Shown piece after piece: positions 1 to 9,270 of a DNA stretch of 64,000 nt. Within the stretch, counting starts at the first letter, position 1. Each line of letters begins with the position of its first letter. The notes under the pieces are model-generated. The model was not told the origin of the DNA, did no database searches, and worked only from the letters and a program-made list of their open reading frames with translations. Origin of the DNA: Gracilariopsis chorda (lineage: Eukaryota > Rhodophyta > Florideophyceae > Gracilariales > Gracilariaceae); assembly GCA_003194525.1 (NCBI GenBank), contig NBIV01000015.1, forward strand, positions 62,001-126,000. The letters run 5' to 3'. Made by a program: the position numbers and the translations under genes.

Positions 1-1014
1 TACGAATTCTATATGCGGGCTACCATTGTTCAACTGCTCCTGTGCTGGACTCTAGTTTTATGCCTTGGTGGATCTTGCATCTTTCTGCACTCTGTCGGCT
101 GCCCAGTGCTGCTTTCTTCTGGTCATTCTCGTTGTCTTGCTCTCCTTGGATGTGTGGGTTGTGAGGTGTGTTCTTGTTTGTGACCTGTTGCTGAGCATGG
201 CTATGGGCATCGCTTCGCACTGCATACCGGTTACGCTTTCCTAAAGCATCGGAATCAGCTGAGGATAGTTTCCTTACCTCCTCTTTGCAAAATTAGCAAA
301 AGCTTTGTACATTAGCAGATCACCATATTGTTTTGTTGTTAGCTACCATTACATAGCAGCATTGCACCTCACTAGCTCGCGTGTATGCGTCTGCAAGATG
401 TTGCGCAATGCATTCCAATCACCACATGTTCTCACAAGCCTTCCTTCGTATTCTGTCATCATGTTTCGTTAACATCTGCCTTCCGATCTCTGCAATACTC
501 TAGGCATAGGCTCAAATCTATTATTTCAGTACCACACTTTGAACATTGTTGCTTAGAATGCGAAACAAACATCGTACTTTTGACACATCGATTTCTTTCT
601 TCTCTATTAATAACTTTCTGGTCAAACTCACCTTTTCTGAACCACAATTTAGCCATTGTTGCGTAGAACGCGTGACAAACAATGTGCTTTTGGCATCTCA
701 AGGCATTCTTCTCTATTGTTAACTTTCAATACGTTCAAATTCGCTGTTTCAAATCAGCAGTTCTCATTGTTGCATGGAACGCGCCACAAGAGTGTGCTTT
801 CGATATATCTAGTTATTCCTTCTCTTTGTGTATATTTATGTTGCTACTTCATTGTTTTGAAATTGCTGGTTCTCTCCTGTCTCTCTTTGAACTACAAATA
901 TAGAGAATATCAAAACAATCTATCTTACATTCAACTCCAAAAAACACCGACCAATGGCGGAAAACAAGCTTTCTGTCCATCGATGCTTCCCAGAATGAGC
1001 ACCCTCCAAGCGTC
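1..1014. other. Intergenic, no supported gene
   Basis: Short open frames exist on both strands, but none shows a recognisable domain, signal peptide or good composition. The notable content is a set of imperfect direct repeats from about 544 onward, listed separately. The last part is the promoter side of the small secreted-protein gene starting at 1146. Confidence 0.5.
544..875. repeat. Imperfect ~110-bp tandem repeats
   Basis: The anchor CATTGTTGC recurs at 544, 654 and 765 (spacing 110 and 111). Each copy is followed by a related run: a GAA(T/C)GCG-like word, an ACAA word, a GT(A/G)CTTT-like word, and TTCTCTATT or TTCTCTTTG. A weaker start is visible near 850. Copies are diverged, roughly two-thirds identical by eye. 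They lie directly upstream of the TATA box of the 1146 gene and could be regulatory or a decayed minisatellite. Confidence 0.55.
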
Positions 1015-1022
1015 TATAAAAG
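1015..1022 (+). promoter_or_regulatory. TATA box of the 1146 gene
   Basis: TATAAAAG lies 124 bp upstream of the ATG at 1146. This is a plausible distance for a TATA box plus a leader of about 100 nt. No start-site data; inferred from sequence only. Confidence 0.5.
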
Positions 1023-1145
1023 AGTTCAAGAACATCCTTGCATCCATCCATTATCAAACAGTCAGTACCAACGTAACTAGTCCTTCAACTTCAGCAAAAG
1101 TGATTCAAACTCCCCTCTTTCAGTTCAACTTTCATTGCATCTAGC

Positions 1146-1694
1146 ATGAAGTCTTTCATTCTCTTCTTCTTCTTGTTTGCCGCTTCTTATTGTTTGGCAT
1201 TGGGTTCCGTTGTTCGGACTGAGACGGAGACGGAAGATGAATGCAACGTTCCATCTATAGTGGCCTACTGTCTTGACATGGTTCATCTCGGTGCCGAATA
1301 TGAATCACCCTCCGCCGAAGTGGAAGAACTGAAACATGACGTGGAAGAAGCTCCGTTTGGCATGTGCCCCTGGGGCCATTGGAACGGACAGGCAACAGTT
1401 GAGGATTGTATGGAAGTACTTGGGCAATACGCCGATATAGATGATGAAGAAGAAGATGAGGAGGTAGAGATGGAAATGGACACCAGCGGCCGATCCTTCA
1501 TCAAGAAGATCAAGAAAGCTTTCAAGAAATTTGGAAAGAAAATTAAGAAGGGCTTCAATAAAGTAGCCACCGGTGTGAAGAAGGTTGTGAAAAAGGTTTC
1601 CAAGTTCTGCAAGAAGAACAAGAGCGTTTGCATGGTGGCTGTTGAACTGGGGAAGGAACTTCTCTCGGGTACAAAAGAGAAGAAGACCAGTTAG
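1146..1694 (+). CDS. Secreted acidic/lysine-rich protein, antimicrobial-peptide-precursor-like
   Basis: A 182-residue single-exon frame. Residues 1-20 form a clear signal peptide (Phe/Leu-rich core, small residues before about 20). Residues 21-95 hold Cys33, Cys42, Cys74 and Cys88. Residues 98-112 are almost purely Asp/Glu. From residue 116 charge reverses: to about 160 the chain is an alternating Lys/hydrophobic amphipathic stretch (FIKKIKKAFKKFGKKIKK and following), then Cys155 and Cys162 and a short hydrophobic tail. Signal, anionic pro-piece and cationic helix is the layout of many antimicrobial peptide precursors, where the acidic part neutralises the basic part until cleavage. That is architectural inference; I recognise no family. 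Alternatives are a cell-wall or biomineral-binding protein. The acidic-basic junction (SGRS, 114-117) is a candidate processing region. A TATA box lies at 1015. Confidence 0.8.
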   Translation: MKSFILFFFLFAASYCLALGSVVRTETETEDECNVPSIVAYCLDMVHLGAEYESPSAEVEELKHDVEEAPFGMCPWGHWNGQATVEDCMEVLGQYADIDDEEEDEEVEMEMDTSGRSFIKKIKKAFKKFGKKIKKGFNKVATGVKKVVKKVSKFCKKNKSVCMVAVELGKELLSGTKEKKTS

Positions 1695-2886
1695 AGGTAG
1701 ATTGTCAAGTTCTGACATGTTCACAAGAGTTGTGTACCGTGTACACTAATATTGGATTCCGCGTCGGATTTGAATGAAGACAAGATTGTTCATTTGGCTG
1801 TAGCAGAGCTTAAAGTGTGGTTTTATATTAGTGTGCTTCAAGAAAATGTGAATTCATTGCATGCTACCTGTTCCCACGGGCTTGTTAGCTTACAAGCCTA
1901 AGTGTAAAAGATACATGAATTGCTACCCCCTTCATGATGAAAACAGGGATGCGTATAGCTAGAAACCTCGTTTAGACAATTTTTGTAGGAGCCGTATACG
2001 TGACTGACTGATTACGGTCTAAAAGAAGCATGTCTATGACTGAATGAGCACGGGCTTTTGAATATAAATTCAGTCATCTACGTCATTAAAGCACATTACT
2101 CACCGTTGACAACGCGTTCAGTTTTGAGTTGTCATATTCCATGACAAAGTCTCAAATCCAACGGAGTGTCGCTAGAATGATGAAGAATTCGTACCTGTAG
2201 AGAATTTCAGAGACTCCGCTCAAATTAGATCAGTGAAGCACATATTCAGCTGTGGTTTTCGTCATTCTTTTCGTCGACGAGCAAAGAACATGGACGAACA
2301 AGAAAATCAACGTATGGCCATTGCATTGCAGACCATTTCTGCCACGCTAGAACTCTAGACTTGTAAGATAACAAAACTTTGATGTCTGATCCAATCTGTC
2401 TATCTTGACTGACTATGTCCTAAGTAACCTTGCCTAGGATAGTGACTACGCAAAAGGCAGAAGTAGTGAGCCGCATAACGCCGTGATAGCAACGCCTATC
2501 AATGAAGAATTGCGTCCTTGTCGCAGTAGTGATCTTTTGCCAATTTTCGCCAGGCAAATATATCCCGTATTCCACCTGGGTTTTACTCAAGTCTTCAGCC
2601 TTGTAATTCCCGCCTTCAGCTACCATCGATGTAATGAATGAACAAGTGAACATGGTACGCAGCGCATAAGATGTTCTAGGGAGAGCGTATTGCTCGTTAA
2701 CACGGAAAAGTGTGGGGAGAGTGCTTTCTAACTTCAAGTTCATAAGGAAAATGGTGACCATGCGGGTCTTGATCGGTGTAGCTGGTTAGAAGCTATTTAC
2801 TGCAAACTTTAGGAAGAGTCAGTCATCGCGTGGTGACACGGCGCGGTGAGCGCATTTGCGCTTACCCCAGTCGAAATTTGTGTCAC
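1695..2886. other. Intergenic, no supported gene
   Basis: AT-rich region after the secreted-protein gene. A 113-codon frame on the minus strand (2420-2761) has no recognisable domain and I do not call it. No terminal repeats or transposon domains were seen. Confidence 0.45.
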
Positions 2887-3207
2887 TCACAGGCGGGAGT
2901 CACGTTGTCACAGTTTTATGTTGGACACACAGCAAAGCTTCACTTGGTACCGTTCGTATCAACGGTAGCCTTATCAACGTATTTGAACAACCAGAACTGT
3001 CTATGCGGATGTAGGCATTGTAGGCCTGCCGTCATGAACGATATGGAGCATTTTGTTCTGAGATGCCCGACGCGAAAAGCCTCTCGAAGAGCAAGCCTAC
3101 TAAGGCACGCCAAAACAACGGGAAAAGTATCCGATGTTGTTTCAGAATGGCCTAGAACGTTGCTAGTACTGCTGAGGACAGAAAAGTTCCTGCGTTTACT
3201 GTCGTAA
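2887..3207 (+). pseudogene. LINE 3'-end fragment (zinc-finger-like tail)
   Basis: The translated segment contains a Cys-rich module ending in EHFVLRCP, followed by an arginine-rich helix and a WP-containing end. The minus-strand frame at 17,724-18,095 has the same order: TLSQ/ALSQ, a GH, a YLNN/FLNN, two to three Cys, (E/D)HFVLRC, SRR, a W-P pair, LLV. In that second copy the module directly follows an RNase H domain, so this is the C-terminal end of a non-LTR retrotransposon polyprotein. No RNase H or reverse transcriptase was found upstream here; the copy is 5'-truncated, as is usual for LINEs. Confidence 0.6.
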
Positions 3208-3477
3208 TTAGGCAGTAAGTGCCCAATAAACGAAACAGAAGAGAGTACTGAGACACCTTCAAAATTTCAAGGTAGAAAGCACATTAAGGCGTTGCCTTCT
3301 CTGCAAAGAGTCATGGTCAAATATGGAGGCGACTTCTACATGCTTAACTTTGACAAAGCCTAGAGGCATCCTTACACCTGGAGGAAGGCAGAATCCGACA
3401 AAAATGTAGTAGCTGAAGCTGTCTTATCTCCTGTGGCTCCAGCCCTTTCGCCACATTTGGTTGACTCCGAATCACAG
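3208..3477. other. Intergenic, 3' side of the imelysin gene
   Basis: No frame or repeat seen. It lies between a LINE fragment and the stop codon of the minus-strand imelysin-like gene, so it probably includes that gene's 3' UTR. Confidence 0.4.
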
Positions 3478-5115
3478 TCAGCCAAACATGGTCTCGCGTG
3501 CCTCTACCAGAGCATGAGCCATCTCATAAAATGCATCCGAAATGCGTTTCCTCTCCCAAACTGGAACCTTTGAGTAAGGCATGAAGTTTAATCCAGTATC
3601 CCAGTCATTGTAACGATCGACGACAAGTTCCAAAGTATCTCTTGCCATGCGGTATGCCATCTTCAATCTCTTCATATTATGAGCAGGCAGGCGATCCAGA
3701 AATGGCACGAGTAGTGTCCAGATGCCCTTCAGATTCTCACGGAATATCATCACTGATAAATCAGACCAGGTCTCCTCCTCGGAACTTATTTTCTTCGCAG
3801 GAACTTCGTATGCGAGCGTTATCATGCCTTCAAAAGTTCGCTTTGCGGAGAAAGTGCCTTCTCCGTTGATACCGGCACGCAAAGTCTCACACAACGCATC
3901 CACATCTCCCTTCAGCACGTCAGCCGACCGAATTGCTCTGTCGATGTCGTCATCCCTGTACAGTGCGCGCTCTACTTCGTGGAAACCTTTCCATTCATTA
4001 TCGAGCTCACCACGAGAGTAGGCGTATGGGCGAGCATCAATGTTCGCATCCAAGTCCGGGAAGTCAGCTGCCAGTACCTCAATTCTCTCATATTCTGGGC
4101 GCGCCTTGGCATACGCGAATCTGGCGGATGTCAAGTTTCGTTCACCCAAGATGGAACAAAGCATGTCCAAAGTTCGTTGCTGCTCTTCACAAAAGCCTAC
4201 AAAGCTACTCAAGCCCACGACAACAGCGTCCCTCATGTACTGCTTTTCATTCCGAGAGACTTGTTCATCCTCTTCGCCCTCTTCCTCCTCACCGAGCTCA
4301 GCACCCAGATCATCTCGGACCTGTTCAAGTGCGGTTGCGAACTTGTAACCGTATTCGATGATATCCTTCCTCTCGGAGACGGGTATGGTACTGTAAACCC
4401 GGGCCCCACCTTTGTTGGTGAAGAAATCGTTCTCAGGATCGATCATGTTGTACACTCTCTGCAGCTGTTGATACACACGAGTAACACGAAGACGAGTTTC
4501 GTTGCGCACTTTGGGTGTGTGCAAGAAGGGCTCTACTTGGGACCAAATACCTCTCCAGTTGTTACGGAAGATCATTAACGAGAGTTCGGACCATGCCTCC
4601 TCCTCGCTGGCAACCTTCTTGGCTGGTACCTCAAAAGCCAGGGCAATAGAGCCGGCCATGATAGCGCTGGGACTATAAACATCTACAGCATTCTCCAGAA
4701 ACAGACAGAGAGTGTTGACACTATCGTTGAGGGCAAGGGCGTTCTGATAGACGTTTTGAAGACGTTGATCCCTGTAAATAGCGCGCTCGAGCAGATGGAA
4801 ACCGGCCCAAAGCGGATCATCCTCACCAGTATGATACGCGTACGGACGTGCATCGATGGCAGCATCCAGCTCCGGAAAGATGAGAGCAAGAGTCTCGATT
4901 TGTTCGTAGGGCGGACGGGCAGCCACGTAAGCGGTCTTGGCAGCTGAAAGATCTTGATTGCGGATTGCCGTGAGTAACGGGGGCATGAGAGCCTGTTGGG
5001 CGTGACATTGGTCCACAAACGCATGTCGGGCTGTCTCAGCGGCTTCCGCTGGTGAGGGGTCATGAGCGAGTGCAGTCTGCACGAGAAGGACGAGAAGAAG
5101 TGCCAAGAACCGCAT
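3478..5115 (-). CDS. Secreted tandem imelysin (EfeO/M75-like) protein
   Basis: A 545-residue single-exon protein. Residues 1-17 form a signal peptide. Two homologous halves follow. Each carries an (A/S)AR/K..AY..ARP.YE.IE.LA..FP.LDA.IDARPYAY block (about 57-94 and 330-366), then W.GFH..ERA.YRD with an HxxE pair (His107/Glu110 and His379/Glu382), then EVPAKK.(A/S)SEEE.WS.LS.MIFR (162-184 and 437-459). The halves are offset by 272 residues, so this is an internal duplication. The block order is that of imelysin/peptidase M75 domains, including bacterial EfeO, a periplasmic iron-binding component of EfeUOB uptake; HxxE is the proposed metal site. A role in iron capture at the cell surface or in the secretory path is inferred from family. 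A Glu-rich linker (274-285) joins the halves. The family is mainly bacterial, so transfer is possible. Confidence 0.85.
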   Translation of the reverse strand: MRFLALLLVLLVQTALAHDPSPAEAAETARHAFVDQCHAQQALMPPLLTAIRNQDLSAAKTAYVAARPPYEQIETLALIFPELDAAIDARPYAYHTGEDDPLWAGFHLLERAIYRDQRLQNVYQNALALNDSVNTLCLFLENAVDVYSPSAIMAGSIALAFEVPAKKVASEEEAWSELSLMIFRNNWRGIWSQVEPFLHTPKVRNETRLRVTRVYQQLQRVYNMIDPENDFFTNKGGARVYSTIPVSERKDIIEYGYKFATALEQVRDDLGAELGEEEEGEEDEQVSRNEKQYMRDAVVVGLSSFVGFCEEQQRTLDMLCSILGERNLTSARFAYAKARPEYERIEVLAADFPDLDANIDARPYAYSRGELDNEWKGFHEVERALYRDDDIDRAIRSADVLKGDVDALCETLRAGINGEGTFSAKRTFEGMITLAYEVPAKKISSEEETWSDLSVMIFRENLKGIWTLLVPFLDRLPAHNMKRLKMAYRMARDTLELVVDRYNDWDTGLNFMPYSKVPVWERKRISDAFYEMAHALVEARETMFG

Positions 5116-6661
5116 ATCAGTGGTTCGTAAGAACTTGGTAGCCCAGGAATTGGAGAATTAAGAAGACAGGTGGTTCAGCAGGCAGGAAAGCACGACAGCA
5201 GCAACCTCAGCGAATTGTTGGGAGCGGTTCAAGTAACGTTGGTGATCGAAGAGTAGGGCTGGATGGGGACGACTGGTAGTCGATGTACAGGGAATGCTGG
5301 TGGAGATCGCGAGTTGAAGGCACAAAGAAGGTTAACAGGTTAGGTTTATAAAACGGATGCTCTGTGGTTTGACATGACGTAGCGGGTGTATCTATCATAC
5401 CCCTGGTACCGTGCACAGCACAGAGATAGTTTGCCCCGACCAGGGCGCAATGCCGGGCGCACCTCGCAGCAAACGACACCGGGCCGACACGGCGCGCGCT
5501 ACGGGCGACGCCATTGGTTGTGCTCTTCTTCTCAAACCCTCTGCGGATGCTTCGCATGCACGGACGATTGCAACACGTGTAGTAAACGTAGCTTCTGTAC
5601 TGTTGGTACCAAACGAAAGCGGTTGCTCAAGCCGTGATCTAGTAGACTACGTTATTAAGTTGGAGGCGGGAAACCTGCGTGCAACCTTGCCGATGGCACG
5701 CGCTGTCATCGTCACCCGTTCTCGTGCTGTAAACCGCCTTGGTTCTTGTTTCTCTGCGGCGAACCGTGCACGCGAGTGCCGCAAGAACTCCGCCAGGCAC
5801 CCTACGGCAAATCATGCGCGCTCTGTTCCACGAGCTCAAGTCCGTTCCGAGTAGAATAACGTATCGTTAGGATACGGTACCAACGGTGGTCTCCCTTTCC
5901 AAACGTTTTCTCCCATTTCATCGCGTCGTTGCAAATGCCCGCTGGCAGTTTGCCAATGCAATTCCAAGTTCTGTCCGACTGCAACTGCAGTCCGAATGAT
6001 CCACACCCGTTGCTTTGTGCACTGTTCCTACTCTTCTACCGGTACCATTGGTACCCAACGCTGCACGTTGCACATCAACGAAATCTTCAGCAAACAGCGT
6101 GCCCTTAAGTCGATTACCTTTGTATGGACAAGCAAAACTCAATGAACTTGTAGGCAAAAGCTGTTCAGCCACTGCATGCTCGTGTACGGGACCAACACAA
6201 CAAGAGCAAGAAGCCGAAAGATGTCTGCACAGCACGACAAACCCGATAGTCCAAGATAGCGCAACCTCTATCTGGAATAGTTTGACGTGCAACACGCGCT
6301 GAAAATGGCACAACTCTTTAAGTCATGACAACAGACAGCTCAAGGAGAGCTGAGCGCAGTATCTAATACGAAATATTGACTGTCCTTCTCCGAAAGCTTT
6401 ATTCATGATGACAATACATACAGGGGTACCTTAATCTGGACAACACGCGCCCGGCAGTGCGGGCGTGCAGCACGCTTCAAGTGCAACTCACAAGTGCTGC
6501 TAAATGCACGAAAGTAGACGGAACAATACAAAAAGTCCTTGGAAGCGCGAAAGACCTCCATGGCACAACAGGCCTCGGCAATACAATATGGTAGACAGTG
6601 TTGTTTTGATAGCAGCGCATCCAAACACATCACAACCATTGGCACGTGGTGCGAAGCAAGC
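5116..6661. promoter_or_regulatory. Upstream region with repeated GGTACC palindromes
   Basis: No convincing gene in about 1.5 kb. GGTACC occurs at 5405, 5605, 5876, 6041, 6050 (GGTACCC) and 6425. Three copies share wider arms approaching (G)TTGGTACC(C)AACG (around 5602, 5876 and 6048). The region is upstream of the imelysin-like gene (start 5115) and downstream of the cysteine-rich gene. A regulatory role is a guess from clustering and palindromy. Confidence 0.3.
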
Positions 6662-7848
6662 TTAATCAAATGAAGCGTGCACGCAGGCAGTATAGTCCTC
6701 GTTGCTTATAAAAGCCGACCCACATCTCTCGCAAATTCCGACTCCATTATCCGATTTAACAAAACCAAAGGTGCATTTATCGCAGCGGGCTGTGGTTTGA
6801 TCATAGTACGTAGCTGGGGGGCACGTCCCACATTTATCCAACTCACCCGCAATGAACGCCGTCTTGAGGGGACAGTGGAAGCACCGCGAAGAGCCCGCTC
6901 GACTGTAACTGCCAACGGGACATACTTGGCACGTATTGATATCCCCCCTCGACTGATGTGGTTCGGCGGACACTTTTCACATTCAAACGAGTGCTCTTCG
7001 TAGTAATAACCAGGTTGACACGAAGCGCATGAACCATTCTTCATCAAAGCTTGATTCGGCGGACATTGGATGCAGGACGAGGCTCCATCAAACGAATAGC
7101 TGTGACCAGCGCATACGTGGCACAGCTCCATTGAATTCGGAAAGCTGGTAAAGGAGCCGCGGTCGCACTTGTGACATTGGCGTAGGTATGGGTCGTAGTA
7201 TTGACCAGGCTGGCAGGAAGAACACGAGCCATTTTTCATCAAGGCAGAGTTTGGCTCGCACTGCACGCAGCTACTTGCGCCATAGTCAGAGTACGCATCG
7301 GGCGGGCACGGGAGACACGGCTGGTAACCCGAATGCGGCTTGTAGAAACCGAAACTGCACGGAGTGCATATGCCCTGGAACATATCGTACTCCTGACCGG
7401 GCGGGCATTTGGCGCATCTGGTGTTGTTCGGGGCAGGTGCTTCCAGAGGGCAGTCGGAGCATGATGTGGATCCTGGGAGCGAATAGGTGGAGACTGGACA
7501 CGGGAAGCAATGCGGCTGACCTTCATTGGACTGATAGGTGTCTTTGGGGCAGGGAGCGCACGATCGAATACCGTCCTCTTCTCTGAAATAAGCTCCGGCG
7601 GAGCAGAACTGACAATAGCGGTCAGTAGCGTTCCAAACGGTTCCATGACGACAGTTGCAGTGGGTGGCATTGGCGTTTGGATCGGAGTTGAGAGGGCACA
7701 TCCAGCATGCCGTGGCGTTTGCGTTGGGCATGAAAGTGCCGGTTGGGCATGGCTGGCATGACGAGTCTTGAGCGCGGAACGTTCCTGGATCACATGCTAG
7801 AGTGTGGATGATGAAAGCTGTGAACAGGACGGCGATGAATGAAGTCAT
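6662..7848 (-). CDS. Secreted cysteine-rich repeat protein (GCC2/GCC3, TNFR-like), frameshifted
   Basis: Reading from the Met at 7848, residues 1-18 are a signal peptide (an upstream in-frame Met at 7887 would bury it). The rest is a ladder of about eight repeats of the type CxxCPxGxY....G...CxxCPxx....N..C, resembling ephrin-receptor-like GCC2/GCC3 and TNF-receptor cysteine-rich modules. These are extracellular, disulphide-rich binding domains, so a surface or wall location is likely; the ligand is unknown. The frame is lost at the six-base C run 6943-6948 (G run on the coding strand). The next frame carries the same repeats for four more modules, to a stop at 6662. The gene is either disrupted or affected by a one-base homopolymer sequencing error; about 395 residues in total. 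Confidence 0.75.
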
Positions 7849-8611
7849 GGCGGGTGGTTTGTCAGGAAGTGACAAGCGGAAAAACAAGATTCGAAGAGGG
7901 GCGATGTGGCTGGGGGAGAAGGGAGGGGAGGGGAGCGGAGCGGAGCGGAGCGGCGGCTTTTAACATGACGGAAAGGACGTGACGACGACGGGTGGAAGGC
8001 TGTGCAGCAGAGCCAGTGGTGGTTTGGCGGGACGGTGCACGCGACGACGTTGACGAACGAGCGTGGAAGGTGGCGGCAGTGGCGGCGGCTGCGGCGGCGG
8101 CGGCAGCGACGGGCGCACGCCAACCGACAACCGGAGAGTCCAGCTGCATATCTGCAAGCTGCCGGACGTTTCGGACTGTGAAATTGCACAACGCACGCGC
8201 CGTGCGCCAGCGGCCGCAACAGCGTTGCGCGCAGACGTTTCGTTTGTGGTTGATCCGTTGGCCACTGCTGATCCGCTGGCCGCCGTTGATCCGTTGATCC
8301 GGCGCAGAGCCAATGGCGCCCCCCGCTCATCTAAGCTTCAGTTAGCCTTGCTAACCGCGTGGCTACCAACGGTATCTAACAGCTGCGACTCGTGCCTGTC
8401 CAGTCCACTGCATAAAACATCCTTCCGTGCGAAGGTTGCGCAGCCCCTTGCGCCCGTTCCGTTTCGCGTTGCCACGCTCTTTCCATTCGCGCACCTGCAC
8501 ACAACCACCCCCACACCCCACACCCCACACCCCACACCACCCCCCCCCCCCCCGCCCTAACTCACACTCCGCCCCTTGAGCACCCCCCCCCAGCCCCCCC
8601 CCCATTTCGTC
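7849..8611. other. GC-rich divergent promoter region
   Basis: It separates the minus-strand cysteine-rich gene from plus-strand SUMO. It holds GGAGC tandem units (about 7929-7952), GGC-rich triplets (8075-8105), TGATCCG(T/C)TG repeats (8250-8300), a CACACCC array (8508-8540) and C homopolymers just before the SUMO ATG. Long open frames here look like products of the repetitive composition. Confidence 0.5.
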
Positions 8612-9023
8612 ATGTCTGAGAAGGCCCCCGAAGACTCAAAACCCCAGGTAGATGCAAAGCCCGAGCCCGGTGACCAGATCAACATCAAGGTACGCTATTT
8701 TCCATCCCCCCCCTCCCCCCTTCCTCTCCCATGTCCCACATCCCACCCGCTTGGCTGACCCTCCCGCCCCCCACCACCTCTTCTAACCCGCTCCCACGCC
8801 GCAGGTGCGCGATGCAGAGGGCAACGAGGTTCAGTTTAAAATCAAGAAGACCACACAGCTAAAGAAGCTCATGGACGCCTATTGCCTGCGCATGGGCACC
8901 GCAAAGGGCGCTTATCGCTTCCTGTTCGACGGTCATAGAATCAACGAGGAAGATACCCCTGAATCTTTGGACATGCAGGAGCTCGATTGCGTCGACGCCA
9001 TGGTTTCGCAACTCGGCGGATAA
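8612..9023 (+). CDS. SUMO: SUMO (small ubiquitin-like modifier)
   Basis: Two exons: 8612-8689 (26 codons) and 8805-9023, separated by a 115-bp intron that starts GTACGC and ends CCGCAG. The 98-residue product has a disordered acidic N-terminus, then the ubiquitin fold with the SUMO hallmarks IN(I)KVRDAEGNEVQFKIK, a LKKLMDAY helix, RFLFDGHRI and the ..ED.TP..L.M...D.VDAM turn. SUMO is conjugated to lysines of nuclear proteins by E1 (SAE1/SAE2), E2 (UBC9) and E3 ligases. The protein ends exactly in QLGG followed by TAA, so no C-terminal tail needs removal by a SENP/Ulp protease. A KxE-type lysine (AKPEP, Lys16) could support chains. It converges with the 9271-14493 gene. Confidence 0.93.
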
Positions 9024-9270
9024 CCCAACCGTCCGTCCGTTAATCGTGCAACCCGTGTTTTGTCATACTTCTCAACAGCGCTCGTCTCGCAAACTGGAGC
9101 GCCATTCTTTAGGAAATACCCTGCGCACGCGTCCAGTAATCCAACGCGCCTCTTGTTCCGCAGTAAAAACTTGCACCACTCATTGCATGCTTGCTCACCT
9201 CTTCAACACACACTATCATTCTTTCTCTTTACACCATAGTACACACACAAATCCTACTCCAAAAGCAATA

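Noticed and set aside
2420-2761. 113-codon minus-strand frame
   Set aside because: No domain, weak composition, no promoter; length compatible with chance in this region.
5411-5854. 147-codon plus-strand frame between the imelysin and cysteine-rich genes
   Set aside because: Arg/Ala-rich by base composition, no domain, starts within repeated motifs; treated as non-coding.
8063-8560. 165-codon plus frame upstream of SUMO
   Set aside because: Produced by GGC, CCAC and C-run repeats; no protein-like features, and it overlaps a promoter region.
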